Source of the DNA: BMS3ABIN04 sp965554225
GTDB lineage: Bacteria; Bacteroidota; Ignavibacteria; Ignavibacteriales; Melioribacteraceae
Direction of reading: 5' to 3'
DNA: 64,000 nt
NCBI GenBank assembly: GCA_965554225.1
Contig: CBEVZC010000002.1
Span: forward strand, 3,433-67,432
The translations under genes and the position numbers were made by a program. This document shows positions 8,024 to 17,678 of the stretch, in pieces. Position 1 is the stretch's first letter. Each line of letters starts with the position of its first letter. The notes under the pieces are model-generated. The model saw only the letters and a list, made by a program, of their open reading frames with translations, had not been told where the DNA came from and searched no databases.

Positions 8024-10852
8024 ATGCTTACAGAAAAATATTGGCAGTTATACAATTCATTAAAAAGTGTATTTTCAAGTGACAGGTTAGTTTATGATGA
8101 CTTAAGAACATTAGCATTCGGAACCGATGCCAGTTTTTATAGACTCATACCTAAATTAGTTGTTAAGGTTAAAAATGAATCTGAAGTTGTACATTTGCTT
8201 AAAGAATGCAAATCCTTAAACATTCCCGTTACTTTCCGCTCTTCAGGAACAAGTCTTTCGGGTCAGGCAATCACTGATTCGGTTCTGGTAAAAGTTGATA
8301 ATTCATGGAAGAATTACAAAGTTAATGAAGACGGGAGCCAAATTACCCTTGCACCGGCAGTGTTAGGCCAATTTGCCAATCTTTATTTGTCTGCATTTAA
8401 TAAAAAAATGGGGCCTGATCCTGCATCGATAAATGCTGCAAGAATTTCCGGTATTGTTGCAAACAATGCCAGCGGTATGACGAGCGGAACTATTCACAAT
8501 TCTTATAATACCCTTGCCGGAATGAGAATTATATTTGAAGACGGAACAATTTTAGATACAAGAGATGCAAAGAGTAAAGAAGAGTTCAAACACAATAAAA
8601 AAGAGTTTTATGAAGAACTTGTTACGCTTTCCCAAAGTGTAAAACAGAATCCCGAGCTATCGGATAAAATTAAAAGAAAATATTCTATTAAAAATACAAC
8701 CGGCTACAGTATAAATTCGCTAATCGATTTTGATGATCCGTTTGAGATAATTCAGCATTTAATGGTTGGCTCGGAAGGAACTCTCGGTTTCATTTCCGAA
8801 GTGACATTTAATACCGTTCCCAATTTACCATATAAAGCAAGCGCTTTAATAATTTTCAAAAATATTGAAACTGCCTGCAATGCTATTCCCGTTTTGAAAA
8901 CTCTTCCTGTTGATGCTTCGGAAATAATGGACCGTGTTTCTTTGCGTTCGGTTGAGAACAAACCGGGTATGCCGGATTATTTAAAGGAGCTTTCCGGAGA
9001 TGCAACTGCTTTACTCATTGAAACATCGGCTGATAATCCTGAGGAACTTGATAGAAAAGTGAAGATGATTACAAAATCGCTTCAGGGGTTTGAAAGAGAA
9101 CGGCCAATTGAGTTTACAGATGTAAAAGCAGAATACTTAAAACTCTGGAATGTCCGGAAAGGATTATTTACAAGTGTCAGTAAAGATAGAAATCCCGGAA
9201 CTACAGTTATTATTGAAGATATTAACTTCGATACTTCAAAATTAGCTGATGCAGTGCAAGATCTCCAGAAACTGTTTAAGCAGCATATTTACAAAGACAC
9301 AATAATTTGGGGACATGCGCTATCCGGAAATATCCACTTCGTTTTTTTTCATGATTTTAGTAAAGAAAGTGAAGTAAAGATGTACAGGGATTTTATAGAT
9401 GATTTAACCCATTTGGTAATAGAGAAATATGATGGATCTTTAAAAGCCGAACACGGTACAGGCAGAAATATGGCTCCTTTTGTTAAATACGAATGGGGAG
9501 CGGAAGCCTATGATGTAATGTTGAGGATTAAAAAATTATTTGATCCGGGTAGTATTTTAAACCCTGGCGTTCTAATTAATAATGACCCTCAAATTCACAT
9601 AAAAAATTTAAAGCCGACACCAATAGCCGATTCGATAATTGATAAATGTATTGAATGCGGTTTCTGCGAAGACGTTTGTCCGTCTAAAGAATTAACATTA
9701 ACTCCCCGACAAAGAATTGTTGTGTTTAGAGAAATATCTAAATTGCAAAAGGGTAAAGCAGATATATTAAGATTAAAGGAATTAGAATCGCAATCTAAAT
9801 ATTTTGGAGATTCAACTTGTGCAACCGACGGACTGTGCGAATTAAGCTGCCCGGTTGATATTGATACTGGAAAACTAATTAATAAAATAAGACGTCGGGA
9901 GAATACTGATACGAGCAAAAAAATAGCGACTCTTATTTCTAAAAACATGAATGTAGTTACTACAGCTGGAAGAGTCGGACTAAATGTTGTTAATGCAGCT
10001 CACAATGTTCTTGGTGATACAGCAATGGAAAAGGTTGCGACTTCACTACGGAATATTTCCAATAATAAAATTCCTCTTTGGAATAAGTACATGCCGAAGG
10101 GCGCCGATCTGGTTTTAAGCAATCTTAAAACCGATAGTAAATTGAAAGTAGTTTATTTTCCGAGTTGTATTAGTAGAAGTATGGGGGTTTCCAAAGGAAG
10201 CGGTGAAACGGAATCACAAACAACTAAGATGCATAATTTATTAAAGAAGGCGAGATATGATATAATTTATCCGAATAATTTAGCCAATCTTTGCTGCGGT
10301 ATGCCTTTTAGTTCCAAAGGCTTTGTTAAGCAAGGTGAAGAGAAAGCGAAAGAATTAAAAGTTGAATTAATGAAAGTTTCTCGAAACGGCGAAATACCAA
10401 TTTTGTTCGATACTTCTCCTTGTACAAAAACAATTAAAGATTTTCAGAAGCTGAAAAACGAGAGCGAATTAAAAATTTTCGATTCAACGGAATTTATTTA
10501 TGAATTCTTGATGGATAAATTGACAATTCATAAAATTGATGAAACAATAACAATTCATCCTACTTGCAGTACAACTAAAATGGATATTGTTGATAAAATG
10601 AAAGCGATTGCAGAAGCTTGCGTAACGAATGTGATAATACCTAAAGAAGTTTCCTGCTGCGGGTTTGCCGGCGATAGGGGATTTACTTTCCCGGAATTAA
10701 ATAAATCTGCCTTAGTCAGCTTAAAATCGGAACTTCCGCATGAATGTCATTCGGGTTATTCAAACAGCCGAACTTGTGAAATCGGATTATCTCTGCACAG
10801 CGGTATTCAATACAAGTCGATAATTTATTTAGTTGATAGGTGTACGGAATAG
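8024..10852 (+). CDS. FAD-linked and Fe-S D-2-hydroxyacid dehydrogenase (D-lactate dehydrogenase/YdiJ type)
   Basis: A 942-residue fusion that probably oxidises a D-2-hydroxyacid such as D-lactate or D-2-hydroxyglutarate and passes electrons to Fe-S centres and the respiratory chain. The N-terminal part (about 1-530) is a PCMH/VAO-type FAD domain with SSGTSLSGQA and an FAD-linked oxidase C-terminal domain with HGTGRNMAPF. Two ferredoxin-like cysteine sets follow: CIECGFCEDVCP (C542, C545, C548, C552) and CATDGLCELSCP (from C599). Two CCG domains of the GlpC/LutA type come last (LCCGMPF near 757, SCCGFAG near 876). Fusion into one chain is known in the Dld/YdiJ family. The substrate cannot be fixed from sequence. 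It runs towards the suf regulator gene, leaving 19 bp between stops. Confidence 0.88.
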   Translation: MLTEKYWQLYNSLKSVFSSDRLVYDDLRTLAFGTDASFYRLIPKLVVKVKNESEVVHLLKECKSLNIPVTFRSSGTSLSGQAITDSVLVKVDNSWKNYKVNEDGSQITLAPAVLGQFANLYLSAFNKKMGPDPASINAARISGIVANNASGMTSGTIHNSYNTLAGMRIIFEDGTILDTRDAKSKEEFKHNKKEFYEELVTLSQSVKQNPELSDKIKRKYSIKNTTGYSINSLIDFDDPFEIIQHLMVGSEGTLGFISEVTFNTVPNLPYKASALIIFKNIETACNAIPVLKTLPVDASEIMDRVSLRSVENKPGMPDYLKELSGDATALLIETSADNPEELDRKVKMITKSLQGFERERPIEFTDVKAEYLKLWNVRKGLFTSVSKDRNPGTTVIIEDINFDTSKLADAVQDLQKLFKQHIYKDTIIWGHALSGNIHFVFFHDFSKESEVKMYRDFIDDLTHLVIEKYDGSLKAEHGTGRNMAPFVKYEWGAEAYDVMLRIKKLFDPGSILNPGVLINNDPQIHIKNLKPTPIADSIIDKCIECGFCEDVCPSKELTLTPRQRIVVFREISKLQKGKADILRLKELESQSKYFGDSTCATDGLCELSCPVDIDTGKLINKIRRRENTDTSKKIATLISKNMNVVTTAGRVGLNVVNAAHNVLGDTAMEKVATSLRNISNNKIPLWNKYMPKGADLVLSNLKTDSKLKVVYFPSCISRSMGVSKGSGETESQTTKMHNLLKKARYDIIYPNNLANLCCGMPFSSKGFVKQGEEKAKELKVELMKVSRNGEIPILFDTSPCTKTIKDFQKLKNESELKIFDSTEFIYEFLMDKLTIHKIDETITIHPTCSTTKMDIVDKMKAIAEACVTNVIIPKEVSCCGFAGDRGFTFPELNKSALVSLKSELPHECHSGYSNSRTCEIGLSLHSGIQYKSIIYLVDRCTE

Positions 10853-10871
10853 TTTTTACGAAATAATGAAA

Positions 10872-11363
10872 TTAGAATGAAGTATTAAGTGTGAAGTGGC
10901 TGACGTTTGTTTTTTGATTGCTATCTGGTTGATTTAAAACTTCTTTTTCAGGTCCCATCAAATCTTTCAAAGTGAGTTTGTTAACAACTTGATCAACTGC
11001 GTTTTGGATTAAAACCCAAAGACCTCGTGTTGAGCAATCAATTGAATTTTTGCATATCGATTCTTGTCCCATATGATTAGCACAGAATTCATCACCAAAA
11101 AGTTTCCCGCCTAATGTTCTTAAAATATCTCCCACGATTATTTGATTTGGTGAACGGGTTAGCGAATATCCACCCGCTTGCCCCCGTTCACTTTCCAAAT
11201 AACCCTCCATACGCAGTGTCCTTAGCAGCTTTGCTACATTGTGCTGTGAGATACCCTCTGCAGAACTTATTTCAGGTATAGTAAGACCTTCGCCTTTTTG
11301 AAAAGCTTTCCCAAGTCTTATTAAACACCGAATTCCATATTCTTCTTGAGCACTAAGTTTCAT
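10872..11363 (-). CDS. Rrf2 family regulator at the 3' end of the suf operon
   Basis: A 163-residue regulator of the IscR/SufR-like Rrf2 family. The N-terminal winged helix starts MKLSAQEEYGIRCLIRL, with the recognition region around EISSAEGISQHNVAKLLRTL. The effector part has three cysteines in a C-x9-C-x5-C arrangement (FC...IC...DC), which in this family can hold a [2Fe-2S] cluster; IscR itself uses C-x5-C-x5-C. AGAGGAT precedes the ATG. It lies 65 bp after the bacilliredoxin gene, on the same strand, and would be the last gene of the suf transcript. It very likely senses Fe-S status and controls the operon. Most suf or isc operons place this gene first, so its last position is unusual. 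Confidence 0.87.
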   Translation of the reverse strand: MKLSAQEEYGIRCLIRLGKAFQKGEGLTIPEISSAEGISQHNVAKLLRTLRMEGYLESERGQAGGYSLTRSPNQIIVGDILRTLGGKLFGDEFCANHMGQESICKNSIDCSTRGLWVLIQNAVDQVVNKLTLKDLMGPEKEVLNQPDSNQKTNVSHFTLNTSF

Positions 11364-11428
11364 TTATCCTCTTGGTCTTGCTCATACTATTGAACTTACT
11401 CTTTTCATCTTTATTTTCCAGATTTCAA

Positions 11429-11965
11429 TTAACTGACGTTTTTAGGGATTTTAGACCCGCACATTTTAGCATGGACTAATTTTTCATAATCTTCTTTTGA
11501 AATTGAAGGGCCTTCTTTCGAGCAATGTTCTTCAAAAACTTGCTTTAACAGAAATGATATATCTTCCGGCGACCTTCCTTCAATATGATGACGAGGTAAA
11601 AAGAAAATAGGCTTTCCACCTTGCATCAAAGCCATTGAAGGTGATGAAGGTGGAATGCTGGGCAAATATTTATTCCTAAAATGATCAACTGCGTCTCTAT
11701 CCTGACCTGCAAATACTGTGGTTATTCTATCGGGAATAATTTTATTTTGCAGGGCTAAAGTTGCTCCCGGTCTTGCACTGCCAGCTGCGCATCCGCAAAC
11801 AGAATTAATGACAACTAACACAGTTTCGTCCGGATTATTGGTTAATGAATTATCAACCAACTGAGGAGTAGTTAATTCTTCAAATCCAACATAAGTTAAT
11901 TCATCTCTCATCGGCTGAACAGCAACCGGATCATAGATAGGAGTTTTTTGATTTATATTAAACAT
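11429..11965 (-). CDS. brxB: BrxA/BrxB family bacilliredoxin
   Basis: A 178-residue thioredoxin-fold protein of the YphP/YqiW family. These proteins exchange disulfides with low-molecular-weight thiols, removing bacillithiol from proteins in Bacillus. The diagnostic motif CGC is visible in NSVCGCAAGSARPG, and the HHIEGRSPEDI segment is also family-typical. AAAGGAAT precedes the ATG. It lies 16 bp after the DUF59 gene inside the suf operon. This position suggests a role in thiol or redox repair during Fe-S assembly. Whether this organism makes bacillithiol is not shown here. The C-terminal tail has two extra cysteines (HCSKEG, KMCGSK). Confidence 0.9.
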   Translation of the reverse strand: MFNINQKTPIYDPVAVQPMRDELTYVGFEELTTPQLVDNSLTNNPDETVLVVINSVCGCAAGSARPGATLALQNKIIPDRITTVFAGQDRDAVDHFRNKYLPSIPPSSPSMALMQGGKPIFFLPRHHIEGRSPEDISFLLKQVFEEHCSKEGPSISKEDYEKLVHAKMCGSKIPKNVS

Positions 11966-11981
11966 ATTTATTCCTTTCTTT

Positions 11982-12296
11982 TTATAGATATCCTAAAGTT
12001 AATTTTGCCTCCTCGGACATCATATCCATGCTCCAAGGCGGATCCCAAACAAGTTCTAAGTCAACGCTTTTAACTCCATAAACTTGTTCAATTCTTTCTT
12101 TTACCTGCCCCGGTAATGAGCCTGCTACCTGGCATGCAGGCGTGGTTAATGTCATTCTTATTTTTACGTTTCCTTCAGCATCTACTTCTATGCTGTAAAT
12201 CATACCCAACTCATAAATATTAACTGGTATTTCAGGGTCATAAATAGTTTTCAATGTATCTATAACGTCAGCTTTAATTCTTTCTTTTGTATCCAT
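11982..12296 (-). CDS. DUF59/MIP18 family Fe-S assembly protein, SufT-like
   Basis: A 104-residue single-domain protein of the MIP18/DUF59 family, which helps mature Fe-S proteins. The family signature runs from the conserved YDPEIPVNIYELGMIY through the TLTTPACQVAGS segment with its cysteine to a C-terminal WDPPWSMDMMSEEAK. The final motif matches the SufT/PaaD-like form found in suf operons. It sits 16 bp after sufS and 16 bp before the bacilliredoxin gene, so it is co-transcribed. The role in late Fe-S transfer is inferred from family and context. Confidence 0.9.
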   Translation of the reverse strand: MDTKERIKADVIDTLKTIYDPEIPVNIYELGMIYSIEVDAEGNVKIRMTLTTPACQVAGSLPGQVKERIEQVYGVKSVDLELVWDPPWSMDMMSEEAKLTLGYL

Positions 12297-12312
12297 AGCA
12301 ATTAAAAATATA

Positions 12313-13584
12313 TTATTTAAACATTTTAATGGTTTTATTTAAACTTTCTACTAATAAGTCAATTTCTTCAAGCGTATTGTAAAGTGCAAAGGAAGCTCTG
12401 GCTGTTGCTGTTAAATTGAATCTTTCAATAAGTGGTTGTGTACAATGATGACCGGTTCTGATAGCTACTCCATTTGTATCAATAATGGTTCCTATATCAT
12501 AAGGATGAATCCCGTCGATTACAAATGAAATAACTGCACTTTTATTCTCTGCAGTTCCTATAATTTTTAGTCCGTCAATATTTTGAAGATGTTCGGTCCC
12601 GTAATTGAGAAGCTCAAGTTCATGATTGTGAATATCTTGAATATCAAAGGAGCGCAGATAATCGATTGCAGCTCCTAACCCAATACCGCCGACAATATTA
12701 GGGGTTCCGGCTTCAAACTTATGAGGGATATTGTTAAACGTGGTCTTTTCAAATGTAACGTTTCTAATCATTTCTCCTCCACCTTGGTATGGAGGCATAT
12801 TATTTAACAATTCAGCTTTTCCGTACAAAACTCCAACTCCGGTCGGACCAAACATTTTGTGTCCGGAAATAGCATAAAAATCGCATCCTAAATCTTGTAC
12901 GTCTATATTAAGATGCGCAGATGCTTGAGCTCCGTCGACAAGAACAGGAATGTTATATTCGTGAGCTTTATCTACAATCCATTTTATTGGATTTATAGTT
13001 CCAAGTGTATTTGATACATGAACAATAGACACAAACTTTGTTCTTTCGCTTATCATATTTTCAAATGCGTCAGTATCAAGTTCACCATTTTCATTAATAG
13101 GAATCACTCTGAGCTTAAGATTTTTTTGTTCACACACAAACTGCCAGGGAACAATATTTGAATGGTGTTCCATGTGCGATATTATTATTTCATCGCCTTC
13201 TTTGAAGTAGTCTTTCCTTGAATAAGATTCAGCAACTAAATTAATAGCTTCGGTAGCCCCGCGTACAAAAACAATTTCGGAAGCGCTTAATGCATTTACA
13301 AATTCTTTTACTTTGAGGCGAGCATTTTCATATTCTTCCGTTGCTAACTCACTTAAAAAATGAAGACCTCTGTGAATATTTGCATTTTCGTTTAAATAGT
13401 AGTTTGATATTGTATCAATCACGGATTTTGGTTTTTGCGTGGTTGCCGCATTATCTAAGTAAACTAACTTCTTCCCATTAACCGTTCTATGAAGAATAAG
13501 AAAGTCCCCTCTAATTTTTTCAATATCAAATTTTCGTTTTCCCGTCTTAGATACTGAGCTGTTTTGAATAAGTAAATCCTCCAT
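12313..13584 (-). CDS. sufS: Cysteine desulfurase SufS
   Basis: PLP-dependent enzyme that takes sulfur from cysteine for Fe-S cluster assembly. Its 423 residues are within the family range, with a slightly long N-terminus. Visible motifs are LVYLDNAATTQKP, the PLP-binding lysine in SGHKMFGPTGVG, and the catalytic cysteine loop RTGHHCTQPL, which marks the group II (SufS) type rather than IscS. Its start is 1-2 bp from the sufD stop, implying translational coupling. No SufE or SufU sulfur acceptor gene is present in the window, so it must be elsewhere or replaced. Confidence 0.96.
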   Translation of the reverse strand: MEDLLIQNSSVSKTGKRKFDIEKIRGDFLILHRTVNGKKLVYLDNAATTQKPKSVIDTISNYYLNENANIHRGLHFLSELATEEYENARLKVKEFVNALSASEIVFVRGATEAINLVAESYSRKDYFKEGDEIIISHMEHHSNIVPWQFVCEQKNLKLRVIPINENGELDTDAFENMISERTKFVSIVHVSNTLGTINPIKWIVDKAHEYNIPVLVDGAQASAHLNIDVQDLGCDFYAISGHKMFGPTGVGVLYGKAELLNNMPPYQGGGEMIRNVTFEKTTFNNIPHKFEAGTPNIVGGIGLGAAIDYLRSFDIQDIHNHELELLNYGTEHLQNIDGLKIIGTAENKSAVISFVIDGIHPYDIGTIIDTNGVAIRTGHHCTQPLIERFNLTATARASFALYNTLEEIDLLVESLNKTIKMFK

Positions 13585-13585
13585 A

Positions 13586-14920
13586 TTAAAACTCGGCTGT
13601 ATGAAGATGTTGAAATATTTGATGACTTAATTTTTCTCTTAAAGGTTCCAATTGAATAGCATCCACGACATCTTCCGCAAAAGCTTTAATCAACATTGAT
13701 TTTGCCAAATTACTTGGAATACCGCGGGAGCGAATATAAAAGTAAGCTTGTTCATCTAAACTGCCTACGGTGGCGCCATGCGAACATTTAACATCATCGG
13801 CATAAATTTCCAATTGCGGTTTTGTATCTGCACCGGCTGTTTTTGATAACAATACAGATTTGTTCGATTGGAATGCATTGGTTTTTTGAGCTTCTTGTCT
13901 TACCAAAATCTTTCCGGCAAATACACCGTGGGCATCATCATCCAGTATTCCTTTATAAAGCTCGTTGCTCATACAATTTGGTTTAATATGATCAATAAAC
14001 GTATGGTTATCTATATGTTGATTTTCATTGCCGATATAAAGTCCGTATAAATGACATTCAATATTTTCGCCATCCAGTTCTGCATTGATATCGTTTCTTA
14101 CTAATGATCCGCCAACTGAAAGAGAAAAATGATTAACTATGCTTTTACCTTTTTGGTCGATATTGGTTTTCTCGATATGAAAAGCGGAATCGCCTTCATT
14201 TTGAATTTTATAGAAATTAAGCATTGCATCTTCTGCGGCAAAAATTTCAGTAGCTGCATTTGTAAAATAACTTTTTGAAGTCAAAGAATTATAGGACGTG
14301 AGAACAGTAAATTGGCTATTCTTACCGCCGATAAACAGATTTTTTGAAGTAGAAAGAATTTCAGCGTCTGCATCTCCGGTTAAATGTAATATTTGGACGG
14401 GTTTCTCAAGAATGTAATTATCGGGAATAATTACTACGGCCCCGTCATGTGCGTATGCTGAATTAAGTGTATCGAAAGCATTTCCTTCGTTAATAAGTTT
14501 CGGTATATATTTCCGGATAACTTCGGGCTTTTGAACAAGCAGATTATTCAAACTATCTATAATAATACTTCCCGGGACAGAAGTTAAATCAGAAAGTTCA
14601 GGGGAAAAATTTCCGTTTACAAAGACAATTAAATGATAATCAAATTTATCATATAGAATTTTGTTTAATAGCTCTCTATCTATTTTGTTGTATCCGGTTC
14701 CCAATAAAGGCGTAAAGTTTTTTGATAAAACCGGTTTAACATTTGTGTATTTCCATTCTTCATCTTTAAGAGTAGGAAATTCCATCGATTTGAATTTTTC
14801 AATCGCATCTTTTCTAATTTTGCTAAGCAAAGTATTTGCTTGCCCGTTCAGCTGTTGTTCGAACAATTGAAAATTTTCTATATACCAATCTTTAATTTTT
14901 ATATCTTTTGTTGTAGTCAT
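13586..14920 (-). CDS. sufD: Fe-S cluster assembly protein SufD
   Basis: Scaffold subunit of the SufBCD complex. The C-terminal half shows the SufB/SufD beta-helix core with typical segments: DDDAHGVFAGKI, the QTNAFQSNKSVLLS-like region (QKTNAFQSN), DDVKCSHGATVG and FYIRSRGIP. I place the start at the ATG at 14920 because AAGGAGA lies 13-19 nt upstream. An in-frame ATG at 14959 would put that ribosome site inside the gene; the longer form adds 13 residues. The conserved His in SHGATVG, which matters for cluster formation in E. coli SufD, is present. Between sufC and sufS. Confidence 0.94.
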   Translation of the reverse strand: MTTTKDIKIKDWYIENFQLFEQQLNGQANTLLSKIRKDAIEKFKSMEFPTLKDEEWKYTNVKPVLSKNFTPLLGTGYNKIDRELLNKILYDKFDYHLIVFVNGNFSPELSDLTSVPGSIIIDSLNNLLVQKPEVIRKYIPKLINEGNAFDTLNSAYAHDGAVVIIPDNYILEKPVQILHLTGDADAEILSTSKNLFIGGKNSQFTVLTSYNSLTSKSYFTNAATEIFAAEDAMLNFYKIQNEGDSAFHIEKTNIDQKGKSIVNHFSLSVGGSLVRNDINAELDGENIECHLYGLYIGNENQHIDNHTFIDHIKPNCMSNELYKGILDDDAHGVFAGKILVRQEAQKTNAFQSNKSVLLSKTAGADTKPQLEIYADDVKCSHGATVGSLDEQAYFYIRSRGIPSNLAKSMLIKAFAEDVVDAIQLEPLREKLSHQIFQHLHTAEF

Positions 14921-14974
14921 TATTGTACTATATCTCCTTACATCAAATTCTTTTTCCAATGTGACAGAAAATTT

Positions 14975-15739
14975 TTATAAGCTTTCTGCCGGTAATTCTT
15001 CTTTGGTTAACCAATCATAACCTTTTTCTTCAAGCTCTAAGGCTAAATCCTTCGTTCCGGATTTAACTATTTTACCATTGTAAAGTACGTGAACAAAATC
15101 GGGGACAATATAGTCCAAAAGTCTTTGATAATGAGTAACCAAAATAACAGCGTTTTTATCTGAACGGAAAACGTTTACACCCTTTGAAACTATTTTTAAT
15201 GCGTCAATATCCAAACCGGAATCCGTTTCATCTAAAACAGCTAATTTAGGATTGAGCATTAACATTTGAAGAATTTCATTTCTCTTTTTTTCGCCGCCCG
15301 AAAATCCTTGATTAACCGGTCGGGAAATTAAGGATGGATCCATATTAAGAACTTTTGCTTTTGCTTTAATTAATTCGAGAAAGTCTTTTGCACTAAATTC
15401 AGGTAAACCTCGGTATTTTCTAATTTCATTTAGCGCTGTCTGTAAGAAAGAAATATTACTAATGCCGGGAATTTCGATTGGGTATTGAAAAGCTAAAAAC
15501 AATCCTTCCCTTGCCCTGTCTTCCGGAGCCAGATCCAATAAATCTTTCCCTTCAAAAATTAATTTTCCTTGCGTTACATCATAAGCTTCGTGGCCTGCTA
15601 AAACATTTGCAAGAGTACTTTTGCCGGAACCGTTCGGGCCCATAATTGCGTGAACTTCTCCTGCGTTAACATCAAGATTTATTCCTCTTAATATTTCTTT
15701 TCCCTCAATGTTTGCGTGTAAATTTCTAATTTTAATCAT
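14975..15739 (-). CDS. sufC: Fe-S cluster assembly ATPase SufC
   Basis: A 254-residue cytoplasmic ABC-type ATPase that powers the SufBCD scaffold. Walker A is GPNGSGKST, the signature is the SufC-specific GFSGGEKKRNEI, Walker B is KLAVLDETDSGLD, and the H-loop is VTHYQRLL. The Q-loop is FLAFQYP. AAGGAA lies about 10 nt before the ATG. It sits 48 bp after sufB and before sufD in the usual order. Length and motifs are normal. Confidence 0.97.
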   Translation of the reverse strand: MIKIRNLHANIEGKEILRGINLDVNAGEVHAIMGPNGSGKSTLANVLAGHEAYDVTQGKLIFEGKDLLDLAPEDRAREGLFLAFQYPIEIPGISNISFLQTALNEIRKYRGLPEFSAKDFLELIKAKAKVLNMDPSLISRPVNQGFSGGEKKRNEILQMLMLNPKLAVLDETDSGLDIDALKIVSKGVNVFRSDKNAVILVTHYQRLLDYIVPDFVHVLYNGKIVKSGTKDLALELEEKGYDWLTKEELPAESL

Positions 15740-15787
15740 TTATTTTATTCCTTAACATATTAAATTTAATAGATATTACGTGTTTAA

Positions 15788-17245
15788 TTAACCAACGCTT
15801 CCTTCTAGACTAATGGCTAAAAGTTTTTGAGCTTCCACGGCAAATTCCATTGGAAGCTCTTTAAAGACTTCCTTACAAAAACCGTTAACAATCATATTTA
15901 CCGCATCTTCCGTAGAAATACCGCGCTGGTTTAAGTAAAATATTTGGTCATCGCTTACTTTAGAAGTTGTAGCTTCGTGTTCAACAATAGCCGTATCATT
16001 ATTGACTTCAATATATGGGAAAGTATGAGCTCCGCATTTGTTTCCCATCAGCATCGAATCGCATTGGGAAAAATTACGGGCATTATCAGCATTTTTCCCA
16101 ACTCTAACCAAACCTCGGTAAGAGTTATCACTTCTCCCGGCTGAAATACCTTTTGAAATAATTGTGCTGCGGGTATTTTTACCGAGATGAATCATTTTGG
16201 TCCCGGTATCTGCCTGCTGATAGTTGTTTGTGACCGCAACCGAATAGAACTCGCCTACGGAATTATCGCCTTGTAAAATACAGCTTGGGTATTTCCAAGT
16301 AACCGCAGAACCGGTTTCCACTTGCGTCCACGATATTTTTGCATTGGTTTTACAAATACCACGTTTGGTTACAAAATTATAAATTCCGCCTTTTCCTTCT
16401 TTATCGCCCGGGTACCAATTTTGAACAGTAGAATATTTTATTCCCGCATTATCAAGCGCAACTAATTCTACTACGGCAGCGTGTAGTTGATTCTCATCTC
16501 TCATTGGAGCCGTACATCCTTCCAAGTAGCTTACATAACTTCCTTCATCGGCTATGATCAATGTTCTTTCAAATTGTCCGGTATTCATAGCGTTTATTCT
16601 AAAATATGTAGAAAGTTCCATTGGGCAGCGGACTCCCTTTGGAATATAGACAAAAGATCCGTCGCTAAAAACAGCTGCATTTAGCGAAGCGTAAAAATTA
16701 TCGGTATACGGAACAACCGAACCGAGATATTTTTTTACTAAGTTGGGGTGATTTTGTATTGCTTCCGAAATCGGACAAAATATTATCCCTTTTTCCGATA
16801 GAGTTTCTCTGAATGTTGTTGCGACTGAAACGGAATCAAAAACCGCATCCACGGCAACGCCGGCAAGTGTTTTTTGCTCATCAATTGGAATGCCCAATTT
16901 TTCAAAAGTAGCAATAAGCTCAGGATCAACTTCGTCTAAGCTCTCATATTCCGGCTTTTTCTTTGGTTCGGCGAAATATCTTATATCCTGAAATTTTACT
17001 TCCGGATATTTTACTTTCGGCCATTTGGGTTCGGTTAGTGTAAGCCAATGTTTATATGCTTTAAGTCTCCATTCCGTCATCCATCCGGGTTCTTTCTTTT
17101 TAGCGGAAATTTTTCTGATTATATCTTCATTTAAACCAATGGGAAATTCTTCCTCTTCAATGTCACTTACAAATCCCCACTTATATTCAGAATTGGTTAA
17201 GTCTTCAACAACTTTCATATCATCGCTTTTCTGTTCTTCGCTCAT
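15788..17245 (-). CDS. sufB: Fe-S cluster assembly protein SufB
   Basis: Main scaffold subunit of SufBCD, on which the cluster forms. It is about 485 residues, normal for SufB. Recognisable segments are [40 protein letters not shown] (cysteine region), and [16 protein letters not shown] near the C-terminus, followed by [21 protein letters not shown]. The C-terminal RGIS pattern is standard. I choose the ATG at 17245 (MSEEQ) because AAAGGTAAAG precedes it; an in-frame ATG at 17269 would add eight residues. First gene of the suf operon, behind the candidate promoter at 17309-17343. Confidence 0.97.
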   Translation of the reverse strand: MSEEQKSDDMKVVEDLTNSEYKWGFVSDIEEEEFPIGLNEDIIRKISAKKKEPGWMTEWRLKAYKHWLTLTEPKWPKVKYPEVKFQDIRYFAEPKKKPEYESLDEVDPELIATFEKLGIPIDEQKTLAGVAVDAVFDSVSVATTFRETLSEKGIIFCPISEAIQNHPNLVKKYLGSVVPYTDNFYASLNAAVFSDGSFVYIPKGVRCPMELSTYFRINAMNTGQFERTLIIADEGSYVSYLEGCTAPMRDENQLHAAVVELVALDNAGIKYSTVQNWYPGDKEGKGGIYNFVTKRGICKTNAKISWTQVETGSAVTWKYPSCILQGDNSVGEFYSVAVTNNYQQADTGTKMIHLGKNTRSTIISKGISAGRSDNSYRGLVRVGKNADNARNFSQCDSMLMGNKCGAHTFPYIEVNNDTAIVEHEATTSKVSDDQIFYLNQRGISTEDAVNMIVNGFCKEVFKELPMEFAVEAQKLLAISLEGSVG

Positions 17246-17678
17246 TTCTTTACCTTTTTTGATATCCAAATTTCATTTATAATCGACAATAAAATTTTAA
17301 TTGTGCATGAAACGTAATCAATCTTGCAAAAAAAGTCAAGATTAAAACTTCGGACAAAAACACCCATTAGTTTAAGTGGAAAAAATTACGATTATTTGAG
17401 AAAAGAAAGAAGAAAGTATTAATAAAAAAACCTGAGCAAATTTTAAAAATGCAAGGTAAATCTCCAAAATCGTTATAAAGCGTAATAATTTAAAAATCCG
17501 GAATTTTTAGTATTTCATGTAAGTCAATTATAATAAATACTTATCTATACCCATGAAAATTTACTTTGTACCCGATAAATTGTATTTTAATAAATATTTT
17601 GCTAATTTATTTTTTATTCCGTTTTTCAGTCCCAAATAGGTAATTACATTTCCATTTATTAATGCTTTGGAGGCATCT
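17246..17678. promoter_or_regulatory. Divergent intergenic region between sufB and the FG-GAP protein gene
   Basis: About 430 bases, AT-rich, with no coding sequence I can support. It must hold the suf promoter (described at 17309-17343) and the promoter of the plus-strand exported protein. On the plus side GGAGG at 17669-17673 is the ribosome site for the ATG at 17679. I see no tRNA, riboswitch or terminator in it. Confidence 0.5.
17309..17343 (-). promoter_or_regulatory. Candidate suf promoter with overlapping inverted repeat (possible Rrf2 operator)
   Basis: Read on the minus strand, TTG (17339-17337), a 20-nt spacer and TACGTTTC (17316-17309) match the Bacteroidota-type promoter layout TTG-N19-21-TAnnTTTG at all but the last base. 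The perfect 7-bp inverted repeat AATCTTG/CAAGATT (17320-17326 and 17337-17343, 10-nt spacer) overlaps the -33 element and the spacer. It sits about 65 bp upstream of the sufB start. A repressor bound there would block the promoter, and the Rrf2 protein encoded in the operon is the obvious candidate. The promoter class and the regulator link are inferences. Confidence 0.45.
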
